64,000 nt of DNA from Delta-02 sp964513565 (lineage in GTDB: Bacteria > Desulfobacterota > Syntrophorhabdia > Syntrophorhabdales > Syntrophorhabdaceae). The DNA lies in the NCBI GenBank assembly GCA_964513565.1, contig CAZENE010000002.1, positions 62,001-126,000 on the forward strand, written 5' to 3'. This document shows, piece by piece, positions 25,785 to 34,470 of the stretch (positions are counted from its first letter, which is position 1; every line of letters starts with the position of its first letter). The position numbers and the translations under genes are program-made. The notes beneath the pieces are model-generated. The model had not been told where the DNA came from. It worked only from the letters and a program-made list of their open reading frames with translations, and did no database searches.

Positions 25785-27310
25785 ACCTCGACCAGTTGCC
25801 AGGCGCCTTCGAAAAGTATGCGGTGGCCGCACGGGAGAGGTCACGGTCCGGTCTCGTGAAATTCAGGGACCTTTTGACGATAAATGTTCTCGAGGGTATG
25901 ATCATCCCGAAAAAATGCCTGTGCGCCGCGATTGAAAGGGGTATGATCTCGATCGCCTACGGGACGCGGTTTTTGATGAAGCCGGCGGTTAAAGGCTTTC
26001 GCCGGTTTGAATTCGACGGCGGCAGGTACCCGTCACCGGACGAACTGGTCCGGGCCCTGAGGGAGGCTCTGGACATTTTCGGTGCGCGAGGTGCATCAAT
26101 AGTGATTTCTGTTCCGCGTTCCTGGCTTATCGTGCGTACGGCGGAGTTTCCCTCCGTGGTGAAAGATGACCTCGCTTCCGTCATCGCATATGACCTCGAC
26201 AGGCTTACCCCTCTCGAGCCGGCTGAAGCCATGTATGATTTTTCCATCATTTCGGAGGAAAATGACAGGATCAAACTGTTTGTCATCGCGACACGGGCCC
26301 AGACATTACGGCCTTATATGGATGCCCTCGAGAGCAACAGGTTGGGTGCCCGGAGAATAACGACCGGTATTACGGGATTTGGAACATTATGCCGGATCCT
26401 CGGCGATGGCGGAACTACGGTATGCCTCGATATCGGGAGCGAGGGATTTGATGGTTGCGTTATCAGGAACGGCGTCTTCTATGCAACCACATCAGAACAA
26501 TTTACGAAAAATGAGGACGAGAATATCGAACTCATCAGGGAAGGGCTCGCTCCAATGCTTGCGGAACTTGAGGCTCAGGAGGCGCCCCCTGTCGTTCTCA
26601 TAAACTCGGCGCCCCGGTATGAAAGGGTCCAGGAGGTGATCGGTTTTCCGGCCCGGTCCATTTCGAAGAACGATATCAAGGAAAGGTTCGGGACTGAGGT
26701 AGACGATAAGCTGACGGGCCCGCTCGGCGGTCTTGTCGAAGAGCTATGGACGGGTGAGAAGGGGTTAAACCTCGCAGGCAAAGGTTTCGGGACAGAGAAA
26801 AAAAATCCTGTAACACGCACAACCCTGGTCCTGCTCGGTATTTTGGCGCTTGCCATGGCCTTCAACCTTATTGTCCCGCTCCAAATGGAAAGGGCCCGCA
26901 TTGACAGGATCGAGGAGGAGATCGCTCTGCGCCGGAATGATGTCAGGGCCATCGAGGCCTTAAGGCAGGAAACCTCGGTCATTGACACCGACATATCGGC
27001 AATACGGAATTTTAAGGAATCTGCCCCCATGTCCCTCGATATCATGAAAGAATTGACGGTTATTCTCCCGAAAAATGTATGGCTGACCCGTTTGAGACTA
27101 ACCGGGGAGACTGTAGAGATCGAAGGGTATGCGGCCTCGGCAACGGAGGTATTGCCGAGACTTGAACAATCGGCGTTGTTCACGAGTGTCGAATTCTCTT
27201 CCCCGACGATACGGGATACGCGGCTTAATGCCGACCGTTTCGTGATCAAGATGGAAATTGAGAGGTTTCAGAAAAAGACCGGGCCAGGGGTGAAAAATGA
27301 GAAGAGATAG
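25781..27310 (+). CDS. gspL: Type II secretion inner-membrane protein GspL (PilM/PilN-like)
   Basis: 509 residues. The cytoplasmic half is an actin-like PilM/GspL fold (VISVPRSWLIVRTAEFP, DLDRLTPLEPAEAMYDF, CLDIGSEGFDGCVI). One membrane helix lies near 345-365 (TTLVLLGILALAMAFNLIV). A coiled coil and a ferredoxin-like PilN-type periplasmic domain follow (LTVILPKNVWLTRLRLTGE). This is longer than enteric GspL and reads like PilM fused to PilN. It links GspE to GspM. Its last 14 bases overlap gspM. Confidence 0.87.
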   Translation: MNLDQLPGAFEKYAVAARERSRSGLVKFRDLLTINVLEGMIIPKKCLCAAIERGMISIAYGTRFLMKPAVKGFRRFEFDGGRYPSPDELVRALREALDIFGARGASIVISVPRSWLIVRTAEFPSVVKDDLASVIAYDLDRLTPLEPAEAMYDFSIISEENDRIKLFVIATRAQTLRPYMDALESNRLGARRITTGITGFGTLCRILGDGGTTVCLDIGSEGFDGCVIRNGVFYATTSEQFTKNEDENIELIREGLAPMLAELEAQEAPPVVLINSAPRYERVQEVIGFPARSISKNDIKERFGTEVDDKLTGPLGGLVEELWTGEKGLNLAGKGFGTEKKNPVTRTTLVLLGILALAMAFNLIVPLQMERARIDRIEEEIALRRNDVRAIEALRQETSVIDTDISAIRNFKESAPMSLDIMKELTVILPKNVWLTRLRLTGETVEIEGYAASATEVLPRLEQSALFTSVEFSSPTIRDTRLNADRFVIKMEIERFQKKTGPGVKNEKR

Positions 27311-27851
27311 TAGATTTTTCACCATTGCGATGCCTGTTGTCGTGGCGCTCGTTATCCTCGTCGCATATCAATACGGGTACCTTGCGGTGAAGTCTGAACT
27401 GACGTCGCTGAGGGAGCAGGAAGCCGTGCGTTCAGGCACGCTGGAACGCTACGTCAACCTCATCGCCCAGAGGCCTTCGATCGAAAAAAGACTGGAGGCC
27501 TTAAGGGAGGGAAGAGCAGCAGAAATGTCAAAGATAATCGAGGCGCAGACGCTGAGCATTGCGGCCGCCGCCCTTCAAAATATCGTTAAAAGCTCGATAA
27601 CCGCCCGGGGAGGGTCCATAGCGAGTGAGCGTGTCGAGAAATCGGATGACCTCGGTAAACTGAAGGCAGTAAATGTCAGTGTCGATGCCGTAGTGCCGGA
27701 TACCCGGGCCTTGAGCGACGTATTATTTACTTTGGAGACACATACGCCATACCTTGTCATCAAAGAGGTCGATGCCCGGGTAAGGAATTTCCGGGACCCG
27801 ACCGAATTAATGGTCAAGCTTCGCATTTCTGCGCTTACGGGCGGGAAATAA
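27297..27851 (+). CDS. gspM: Type II secretion protein GspM (PilO-like)
   Basis: 184 residues with one N-terminal membrane helix (FTIAMPVVVALVILVAYQYGY), a coiled-coil stretch (LTSLREQEAVRSGTLERYV) and a small periplasmic alpha/beta domain (VSVDAVVPDTRALSDVLFTLE ... LMVKLRISAL). Position after gspL and overlap with it support GspM. Sequence similarity in this family is low, so context carries much of the call. Confidence 0.85.
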   Translation: MRRDSRFFTIAMPVVVALVILVAYQYGYLAVKSELTSLREQEAVRSGTLERYVNLIAQRPSIEKRLEALREGRAAEMSKIIEAQTLSIAAAALQNIVKSSITARGGSIASERVEKSDDLGKLKAVNVSVDAVVPDTRALSDVLFTLETHTPYLVIKEVDARVRNFRDPTELMVKLRISALTGGK

Positions 27852-28585
27852 TGAAATTCATGCGTGATTTTATCCAGAATGCCAACGTGCTGAATGTGGC
27901 GCTTGCCATAATAATACTTGCTTTCGGCGCCGGGATCGCGATCTCGGCCATTCGTATACGTCATTCATATACCTTCCCGAAAATAAAGGGAGGAGAGCCT
28001 GCCCCGGTTGTTCAGCTCGTGGAGATGCCTCAGAGAATGCCTACGGATTACGCGGTTATAGGGGAAACTAACCTTTTTCACCCGGACAGGACAATACCGG
28101 TGGAAAAGAAGGCGGAGGTGCCAAGGCCTGAAATTGTACTTTTCGGTACAGTGATAGACACTGAACGGCTTGCATTCATAGAGGACAAGAAAAATCCGGT
28201 CTCTACTCCGAGCAGGGGTAACAGGCAGCGGGTCGTGCGCAAAGGAGAGGTCGTAAGCGGGTACACTGTAACCGATATAATGAAGGACAGGATCACCCTG
28301 GCGCGGGGCGATGACCGGATCACTGTTATGCTCTCCGAGCCCAAACGAAGGGGAAGCGATATGGACGCGCAGCAACCGGCGGAGCCTGCACCGCCTGGAC
28401 GGGGTTCCCCGCAGGCAAAGCCCCCTGAACTGCCTCCCCGTCCCGGAACTGCCCCGAACGTAATTAAGCCTCCGCAATCCCCCGGCCCGGTGCCCGTAGG
28501 GGAAACTCCAGGGTCGAGGACAAACCGGCCGGGAGCCGTCGAAACCGGCGGTCAGGCTCCCCAGCGAAGGACAACGCCGGAATGA
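27851..28585 (+). CDS. gspC: GspC-like inner-membrane coupling protein
   Basis: 244 residues. One membrane helix lies at about 15-34 (VALAIIILAFGAGIAISAI). A homology-region-like domain follows (VIGETNLFHPDRTIP; IVLFGTVIDTERLAFIEDK; VVRKGEVVSGYTVTDIM), which would contact the N0 ring of GspD. A Pro/Gly-rich tail of about 75 residues follows and no PDZ domain is present. Its ATG overlaps the stop of gspM (TAATG). The place of gspC at the end of the operon, not at the start as in enteric systems, is unusual. It could instead be called PilP-like. Confidence 0.75.
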   Translation: MKFMRDFIQNANVLNVALAIIILAFGAGIAISAIRIRHSYTFPKIKGGEPAPVVQLVEMPQRMPTDYAVIGETNLFHPDRTIPVEKKAEVPRPEIVLFGTVIDTERLAFIEDKKNPVSTPSRGNRQRVVRKGEVVSGYTVTDIMKDRITLARGDDRITVMLSEPKRRGSDMDAQQPAEPAPPGRGSPQAKPPELPPRPGTAPNVIKPPQSPGPVPVGETPGSRTNRPGAVETGGQAPQRRTTPE

Positions 28586-28659
28586 TAAGGGTTTTATGCT
28601 CCTGTTCTGCCACTGTAAACATGAACGATTCTTCATATGACGAATAAGGAGCGGACATC

Positions 28660-29289
28660 ATGCTTCGGGTTCTGATCGTCGATGACCATCCCGTGGTTCA
28701 AAAAGGTTTTACGGAGATCCTTAAGGAGAATTTCAAGGATATCAGGATCGAGTGTGTTCGTACCGGCAGAGAATTTATGGAAAAGATCAAATGCCGCGAT
28801 TACGACATTGTTTTCCTCGACATCTCGCTTCCCGACTCGAACGGTCTTGATATTCTCAAGGATATAAGGAAGAAACGCCCGGGTATTCCCGTCCTCGTTG
28901 TCAGCCTCTACCCCGAAGACCTCTATGCGATGCGGGCTATCAAGACGGGGTCACATGGATATCTATCCAAGCAGTGTGAGCCCGAAGAACTGGTAAATGC
29001 CGTAACTACGGTGATCTCCGGTAAAAAATATATCAACCCGGGGTTTGCAGGCATGATGATAACCAGTTTCGAATCATGTGCAGAAAGACCGGCGCACGAA
29101 AAATTATCGAATACCGAATTTCAGATGATGCGCATGTTTGGAGACGGTAAGACCATTAAGGATATTGCACGGGAACTGAACCTCAGCATAAATTCGATAC
29201 GCGCATATCGTCTGCGGATCATGCAAAAGATAGGTGTGAAGGGCACGGAAGGTTTGATCCATTACGCCCTGAAACATGGAATTACTTAA
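28660..29289 (+). CDS. NarL-type response regulator without an adjacent kinase
   Basis: 209 residues. The receiver domain has IVDDHPVV, acceptor Asp in VFLDISLPDSNGL and Lys in YLSKQ. The LuxR-type helix-turn-helix has DGKTIKDIARELNLSINSIRAYRLRIM. AAGGAG lies 8 bases before the ATG. It closely resembles the regulator at 52013 over its full length, and that one has an adjacent kinase, so cross-talk is possible. It is 74 bases after gspC and may be transcribed with the secretion operon; the terminator after it would then end that operon. Confidence 0.9.
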   Translation: MLRVLIVDDHPVVQKGFTEILKENFKDIRIECVRTGREFMEKIKCRDYDIVFLDISLPDSNGLDILKDIRKKRPGIPVLVVSLYPEDLYAMRAIKTGSHGYLSKQCEPEELVNAVTTVISGKKYINPGFAGMMITSFESCAERPAHEKLSNTEFQMMRMFGDGKTIKDIARELNLSINSIRAYRLRIMQKIGVKGTEGLIHYALKHGIT

Positions 29290-29290
29290 A

Positions 29291-29318
29291 AACGGCCGAT
29301 CAGGACCGGCCGTTTTTT
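29291..29318 (+). terminator. Rho-independent terminator after the NarL-type regulator
   Basis: ACGGCCG (29292-29298) and CGGCCGT (29307-29313) form a 7-base-pair stem followed by six T (29313-29318). It probably closes the secretion operon including the regulator. Confidence 0.92.
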
Positions 29319-29444
29319 GGTAAAAGGCAACAGGAATAAGGCCCGGAACTGACTGCCCGGACGGGCCGCCTCTATCTCCCGCCATTTTTTTCTGTTTTTC
29401 CCCGCAACTCTTACCTGTCGTTTTCTCAAATATTTTTCTTTTTA

Positions 29445-29483
29445 TCGGGATCCCGACACATTTTCCGAAATGATGCTTATATT
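29445..29483 (+). promoter_or_regulatory. 12-base palindrome and -10 box before the receiver gene
   Basis: TCGGGATCCCGA at 29445-29456 is a perfect palindrome, followed by TATATT at 29478-29483 as a possible -10 box. The ATG at 29492 then lies within a few bases of the expected transcription start, and no ribosome binding site is seen, so the message may be leaderless. The palindrome would cover the -35 position and could be an operator. Confidence 0.4.
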
Positions 29484-29491
29484 TTAACTTA

Positions 29492-29881
29492 ATGGAACCG
29501 AAGACGACCATAATGATAGTAGACGGTCATGTCAATTTGAGGAAACTCGTTCATGAATGGTTAAAAGACGAGCTTCCCGGTTGCGCGTTCGCTGAAATGT
29601 GCACTGCGAAAGAGGCCCTCACATACTGCCATAGAAGATCGCCCAACATTATCATAATGGATATGGATATGCCTGGTATAAATGGAATAGACGCCACATC
29701 CCGGCTTAAATCCATTCTACCCGACACGAAGGTCGTGATCCTGACCGTCCACGAGAACGGCAGGCACAAAGAAGCCGCACTCAAGGCAGGCGCAACCGTT
29801 TTTATCAGCAAGAGAAGGCTTTACGATGATCTGGTGCCGGTCCTGTCCGACATGGTAGATTGCCGGAAGAGGATCTCATGA
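29492..29881 (+). CDS. Stand-alone receiver domain, atypical acidic pocket
   Basis: 129 residues, a single CheY-like receiver without an output domain. The acceptor Asp is present in IIIMDMDMPGINGID and the Lys in VFISKRR, but the first acidic pair reads VDGH instead of VDDH, so one of the two metal-binding acids is replaced by Gly. This usually weakens phosphorylation or makes a receiver phosphate-independent. The Thr of strand 4 is kept (VVILTVHENG). It lies between the secretion operon and a convergent dipeptidase gene. A role as an adaptor is inference. Confidence 0.82.
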   Translation: MEPKTTIMIVDGHVNLRKLVHEWLKDELPGCAFAEMCTAKEALTYCHRRSPNIIIMDMDMPGINGIDATSRLKSILPDTKVVILTVHENGRHKEAALKAGATVFISKRRLYDDLVPVLSDMVDCRKRIS

Positions 29882-30052
29882 AGAGTGTCGGCTTATATAT
29901 TACGCCCCACAGGCATGGCGCGTCATGATTGGCCCTATAACCCCCCAACATACCCCGAAGACGTTTTTTGTAAGCCAATCGCTGAAAGATGTGCCATGCC
30001 TTTCCTATTTTTAAGAGGGAACATAGATCGTAAGTCGTAGGCGGTTGGTCTT
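29882..30052. other. Convergent intergenic region with long-range inverted repeat
   Basis: There is no gene here. AGGCATGGC at about 29912-29921 and GCCATGCCT at about 29993-30001 are a 9-base inverted repeat about 70 bases apart. No clear terminator with a T-run was recognised for either flanking gene. Confidence 0.35.
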
Positions 30053-30829
30053 TTACTCTATCGTGAAGTCAAAATACGTATTGGGGAATGGTTCGGCCTT
30101 CAATGTAAAATGCCACCATTCAAGATCATAATTTACGAAGCCGTTTTTTTCCATCAGTGATTTCAGAAGAAGCCTGTTGATGCGCTGATGGCGAAGAATG
30201 TTCTTGTTTGCCGTATGCGCACGGGCATGAAAACAATCAAAGCCGGTTCCCATATCGATAGAACTGTCACCGAAGCGTTCCGACGCGGGAAGGAAGCAGG
30301 AAAAAAGTTCCTGCCCCCGTCGGTATTCCTCTTCGGCAGGGGCCGGGACAGGCACGATCGTGAGATCGACGGTGCTCCCGCGGGAATGCCCTGACCGCCG
30401 GGCAATATATCCGTCCGAGAATAACCGGGATTTGTCGACGGTCGGGTAAAACTCTTGTTTCGCCTGCGTATCGGCAATATCCTGTGCCCACCGCACGAAA
30501 TGATCTACGGCCCTTTGAGGCCGGTAACAGTCGTATACCTTGATCGACAGCGAAAAAGGCTTTAGGTCTGCTTGGACCCTTTTCAAGGCATCGGCCGCCT
30601 CTATTGTCAAGATACATTTCGGGGCGTTGTACCCGTCAATCCTTTCCCCGACGAAATTATGGGGGGTATAATACCGCATGTCCGTTTTTATGGAGGGAAT
30701 ATGCTTTTGAACATCAACAAAGCGACCCTCGACATCCTGTCCCGCCGGGGCGCCATAGGTTACGGAAAGTATCAGGAATGTCAGGAGGAGGGGAATACGT
30801 AAAAGAAACCGCAATATCTTCGATCTCAT
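30053..30829 (-). CDS. Exported VanX/DdpX-like D-Ala-D-Ala dipeptidase
   Basis: 258 residues with a signal peptide (KILRFLLRIPLLLTFLILSV). The zinc ligands of the VanX family are all visible: His and Asp in HSRGSTVDLTI, and the C-terminal EWWH that holds the catalytic Glu and third ligand. The substrate-side segments DMRYYTPHNFVGERIDGYN and VYDCYRPQRAV are also typical. It hydrolyses D-Ala-D-Ala. An exported form points to peptidoglycan turnover in the periplasm rather than vancomycin resistance, which needs cytoplasmic VanX with VanH and VanA, and neither is nearby. Confidence 0.93.
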   Translation of the reverse strand: MRSKILRFLLRIPLLLTFLILSVTYGAPAGQDVEGRFVDVQKHIPSIKTDMRYYTPHNFVGERIDGYNAPKCILTIEAADALKRVQADLKPFSLSIKVYDCYRPQRAVDHFVRWAQDIADTQAKQEFYPTVDKSRLFSDGYIARRSGHSRGSTVDLTIVPVPAPAEEEYRRGQELFSCFLPASERFGDSSIDMGTGFDCFHARAHTANKNILRHQRINRLLLKSLMEKNGFVNYDLEWWHFTLKAEPFPNTYFDFTIE

Positions 30830-30852
30830 ATCCCGTACCCGGCTCGCGGATC

Positions 30853-31977
30853 TCAGGCTGCTTCGGGCGGCGATACGACGTGTGATGAAGAAATGTTGCC
30901 CAGAAGCTCCTGCATCACTTCATGGACTGTTGTTATCCTGTTTATTCGATAGCCATTCACCCCGACGGTATAAAGGGGCTCCTCGACGTCAGTGTTGTAT
31001 CCGCCTGAACTTAAAAGTCCGTTGCAGATGCAGAAGTAGCCTTCATTGTTATCCTGCGCCCTGCAGAGAGCGTACTTGCCTTCCCTGTTCCTAGTCATGA
31101 TATAGCCCTTGTCGCAGCGGGGCTTTCTGCGGCGCGCAAGTGACGAAACGAACATGGGCGCATGCTTTATGACCATGAAGGGCAGGCCGCATGGCGAACC
31201 AGGTTTGTGCGATACGACTATGTCTCCGGGACCGGCGTCGACGACGGCCTGTTTGTATTCATCCGTGGCACTGCTTTCGCGAGTGACGAGAAAACGGGTC
31301 CCCATCTGCACGCCATCGGCACCCATGGCAAGAAAACGTGTTATATCCTCATGATCGAATATTCCGCCCGCTACTATGACAGGCGCGTCACCATGTTTTG
31401 ACACGTACTCCTTGATGGGCGGAAAAAGATTTTCGAGTTTATTCGATTCGAGGCCAATCTCTTCGACCTTGAAACCAAGATGGCCTCCCGCGAGAGGGCC
31501 CTCGAGCACAATGGCGTCCGGCCGGTAGCCGAGCCGCTCCCATTTTTTGTAAATTATTTCAAGCGCCCTTAAGGACGATACGATCGGGACAAGCGCGGTT
31601 TCTCTGGGACTGGCAATGCCGGGTAGGGTCAGCGGCAATCCCCCGCCGGAGATGATCACGTCGATATTGGCATCGATGGCGGCCTTTACTGTCACATCGT
31701 AATCACGCGCTATGGCGACCATGATATTGATGCCGGATACCCCGCCGCGTTCTCTTGAAAGGCAGACTTCCTCATATACGGCGTCATACGTCGTATATTT
31801 CCGGTTGTTTCTTTTGCTGAGCAGCCTGTCAAGGCACGCGCTCGATATAACACCTAGTCCGCCTTCCGAAGCGACTGCGCTTGCAAGCGGTGAAAGTGAA
31901 ACACCAATACCCATGCCTCCCTGAATAATAGGCAGTTGTATTGGTTTTCCTTTAATGGTCAGTTTTGGCAATAACAT
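30853..31977 (-). CDS. FMN-dependent nitronate monooxygenase / FabK-like protein
   Basis: 374 residues, a TIM-barrel flavoprotein. FMN-binding segments are IQGGMGIGVS near the start, ISGGGLP, VIVAGGIFD and MGADGVQMGTRFLVT. The C-terminal third is longer than in FabK and Cys-rich (PRCDKGY, ALCRAQ, GYFCICNGLL), as in a common anaerobe subfamily annotated as nitronate monooxygenase. It could oxidise nitronates or act as an enoyl-ACP reductase; the sequence does not decide. It lies 23 bases upstream of the dipeptidase gene on the same strand. Confidence 0.85.
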   Translation of the reverse strand: MLLPKLTIKGKPIQLPIIQGGMGIGVSLSPLASAVASEGGLGVISSACLDRLLSKRNNRKYTTYDAVYEEVCLSRERGGVSGINIMVAIARDYDVTVKAAIDANIDVIISGGGLPLTLPGIASPRETALVPIVSSLRALEIIYKKWERLGYRPDAIVLEGPLAGGHLGFKVEEIGLESNKLENLFPPIKEYVSKHGDAPVIVAGGIFDHEDITRFLAMGADGVQMGTRFLVTRESSATDEYKQAVVDAGPGDIVVSHKPGSPCGLPFMVIKHAPMFVSSLARRRKPRCDKGYIMTRNREGKYALCRAQDNNEGYFCICNGLLSSGGYNTDVEEPLYTVGVNGYRINRITTVHEVMQELLGNISSSHVVSPPEAA

Positions 31978-32151
31978 GTTTTTATGCCGTGAATCAGTTT
32001 ATACAGGATTATTGGGTGCAAGACAGAAGAATAAAATGAAAACACGACAATGCATTATAACATGATTCATATATAATTACAAAAAATAATGGCTTTTGGG
32101 ATCTACACACATCACCGGCTGCACGCTATTTTCTCTTTTATGAATTTCTTA

Positions 32152-32160
32152 TGATATAAT
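32152..32160 (+). promoter_or_regulatory. Extended -10 promoter of the kinase gene
   Basis: TG at 32152-32153 and TATAAT at 32155-32160 form a consensus extended -10 element, which does not need a -35 box. Transcription would start near 32167, leaving a leader of about 10 bases without a ribosome binding site before ATG 32178. Confidence 0.6.
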
Positions 32161-32177
32161 CGTGCTCTGGACCTTTT

Positions 32178-33716
32178 ATGGAAAATGAGAATAAAGGACC
32201 ATTCGACGGCCGCAGGGATGAGAAGGGGCTCCTCGCTGCCCTTGAACTGGCGGAGAAAGAGATACGCCGGCTGACCGAACTTGACCGGCAGCATAAATTA
32301 TTTCAGCAGGAGCTGGAAAAAAGAACATACGAGCTGAATGAACGCGTAAAAGAACTGAATTGCCTCTATACGATCTCCGCCATTGTCGAAAGAAAAGGTA
32401 CCGTTCTTGACGAGATCCTCCAGAGAACCGTCGATATCATTCCCGACGCATGGCAGTATCCCGATGCGACAACAAGCCGGATCATCCTGAAGGGAAGGGT
32501 CTTTGTCAGCCCCGATTTCAACGAGGCTAAATGGAAGCAGTCACAGGATATTGTCGTGCACGGCAGGATAGCCGGGTCGCTCGAGGTTTTTTATCGCGAA
32601 AAGAAGCCGGGAGCCGATGAAGGCCCATTTCTGAAAGAGGAAAGAACCCTGATAAACGTCATTGCCGAGCGCATAGGGCAGATAGTTGAGGCAAAATTCA
32701 GTGAAGACGCATTGAAGGAAAGCGAATTACAGAACAGGGCGCTTCTTGAGGCCATTCCCGATCTCATATTCCAGGTCGACAGCTCGGGCATTCTCCTTCA
32801 TTTGCATGTCGGGAATTTTTCCGCACTCAAGAACCTTGCACAGGAATTTGTCGGGCGCAGCATTTACGATATCTCCGAGAAGGAAAAACTTCTCCCGCGC
32901 CGGCTCCTCGACCAGGTGATGGCCTACGTCAGACAATCCCTTTCCACCGGCAGGGCGCAGATTTACGAACAGCATCTGTCGCTCGGAGAAGAAGCAAGCG
33001 ATTTTGAGGTAAGGATCGTCATGTCGGGGCCCAACAAAGGCCTCGGTATCATAAGGGACACAACACGGCGTAAAAGGCTGGAAAGGGAGATACTCGAGAT
33101 CAGCGGCAGGGAGCAGCGCAGGATAGGGCAGGACCTTCACGACAGCCTTTGCCAACATCTTGCCGGTATCGGATTTATGAGCAAGGTACTGGAGAGGAAG
33201 ACAGCGACAAATCAGCCGATCAGGTCCGGGGATGTTCTTGAGATCGTGAAACTGATCGATCAGGCAATAACGCTGACACGCGGTTTCGCCCGGGGGCTCA
33301 ACCCGGTACGGCTCGAGTCGGACGGGCTCATGATGGCGCTCATCGAACTTGCCTCGAATGTGGAGCGGCTTTTCGGGGTATCGTGCAGGTTTGAGTATGA
33401 CAACCCGGTATTGCTAAGCGATGACGCCGTTGCTTCCCACGTATACCGTATTGCACAGGAGGCATTGAATAATGCCATAAAACATGGTAAGGCTGACTTT
33501 ATAACCATAGCAATGAAGCAGGAAGCGGAAAATTGTGTTTTGACGATAACGGACAATGGGGTGGGTATCGGGAGTGCGCAAGGCCAGGGCAAAGGAATGG
33601 GTCTTAGTATTATGCAGTACCGCGCATCTATGATAGGCGCGGTCCTCGAGGTAACGGCGCCTGAGGTGGGAGGCACCCTCATTCGATGCCTTTTTCCGAA
33701 CAGGGTTTCCCGATGA
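32178..33716 (+). CDS. Soluble sensor histidine kinase with GAF-like and PAS domains
   Basis: 512 residues without membrane helices. Order: an N-terminal coiled coil (ELAEKEIRRLTELDRQHKLF); a GAF-like region of about 60-180; a PAS domain from about 180 (NRALLEAIPDLIFQVDSSG); a HisKA_3 dimerisation helix with the phospho-acceptor in GQDLHDSLCQHLAG; and a HATPase domain (EALNNAIKHG, TDNGVGIG). It is a NarX-type cytosolic kinase and should phosphorylate the regulator 27 bases downstream. The signal is unknown; no Cys cluster for an iron-sulphur sensor is seen. Confidence 0.92.
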   Translation: MENENKGPFDGRRDEKGLLAALELAEKEIRRLTELDRQHKLFQQELEKRTYELNERVKELNCLYTISAIVERKGTVLDEILQRTVDIIPDAWQYPDATTSRIILKGRVFVSPDFNEAKWKQSQDIVVHGRIAGSLEVFYREKKPGADEGPFLKEERTLINVIAERIGQIVEAKFSEDALKESELQNRALLEAIPDLIFQVDSSGILLHLHVGNFSALKNLAQEFVGRSIYDISEKEKLLPRRLLDQVMAYVRQSLSTGRAQIYEQHLSLGEEASDFEVRIVMSGPNKGLGIIRDTTRRKRLEREILEISGREQRRIGQDLHDSLCQHLAGIGFMSKVLERKTATNQPIRSGDVLEIVKLIDQAITLTRGFARGLNPVRLESDGLMMALIELASNVERLFGVSCRFEYDNPVLLSDDAVASHVYRIAQEALNNAIKHGKADFITIAMKQEAENCVLTITDNGVGIGSAQGQGKGMGLSIMQYRASMIGAVLEVTAPEVGGTLIRCLFPNRVSR

Positions 33717-33743
33717 CGTCTCAAGCCCATTGCGGAGGATATC

Positions 33744-34397
33744 TTGGTAAAAAGAAAGATACTTATAGTCGACGATCATCCTATATTGCGGAAAGGTCTT
33801 GCGCTCCTTATTAATCAAGAGCCGGACCTTGTCGTATCGGCAGAGGCGGAAAATGCACAGATGGCGTTGGAATCTATAGACAAAAACCGGCCCGACATGG
33901 CTATAGTCGACATTTCGCTTCCCGGTATCGACGGTATCGAACTGATAAAAGAATTAAAAACGCGCCACAAGGACATACCGGTTCTCGTTGTATCCATGCA
34001 CGACGAAACATTGTATGCGGAGCGGTCCCTTCGGGCAGGGGCGCGCGGCTATATCATGAAACAGGAAGCGCTCGACAAGGTCCTCATCGCGATACGCAAG
34101 GTATTGGAGGGGGCGATATTTGTCAGCGAGCGGATCACGACAAAAATGCTCGAAAAGTTCGTGTCCTTCGAAGGGGTCAGCCAGGCGACCTCACCCCTTG
34201 ACCTCTTGAGCAACCGCGAATTGACAGTTTTCAGGCTGATAGGCCAGGGTCACAAGACCCGCCAAATAGCGGAAAGACTTCACCTGAGCGTAAAGACAGT
34301 CGAGTCATACAGGGCCCATATCAAAGATAAATTGAAGCTGAGCGACGGTACGGACCTTCTTAAATATGCTATTCAATGGGTCCAGAGCGGACACTAA
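33744..34397 (+). CDS. NarL-type response regulator
   Basis: 217 residues. The receiver domain has IVDDHPILRKG, acceptor Asp in AIVDISLPGIDG and Lys in YIMKQ. The LuxR-type helix-turn-helix has GQGHKTRQIAERLHLSVKTVESYRAHI. The start is TTG 33744, supported by GGAGG 5 bases upstream. It is the partner of the kinase just before it. A possible target is the gdhA promoter 90 bases further on, which carries repeated motifs. Confidence 0.93.
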   Translation: MVKRKILIVDDHPILRKGLALLINQEPDLVVSAEAENAQMALESIDKNRPDMAIVDISLPGIDGIELIKELKTRHKDIPVLVVSMHDETLYAERSLRAGARGYIMKQEALDKVLIAIRKVLEGAIFVSERITTKMLEKFVSFEGVSQATSPLDLLSNRELTVFRLIGQGHKTRQIAERLHLSVKTVESYRAHIKDKLKLSDGTDLLKYAIQWVQSGH

Positions 34398-34408
34398 AAG
34401 ACAGGAAT

Positions 34409-34453
34409 GGGCCATAGGCACCAGGCATCTTAATTAGCAGCTCCCATTTTTTT
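34409..34453 (+). terminator. Weak terminator candidate
   Basis: An AATGGG near 34409 can pair with CCCATT directly before a run of seven T ending at 34453. The loop between is about 30 bases and only partly paired, so this is a modest candidate for the end of the kinase/regulator transcript. Confidence 0.4.
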
Positions 34454-34470
34454 GTACCCATCGCCTATAG

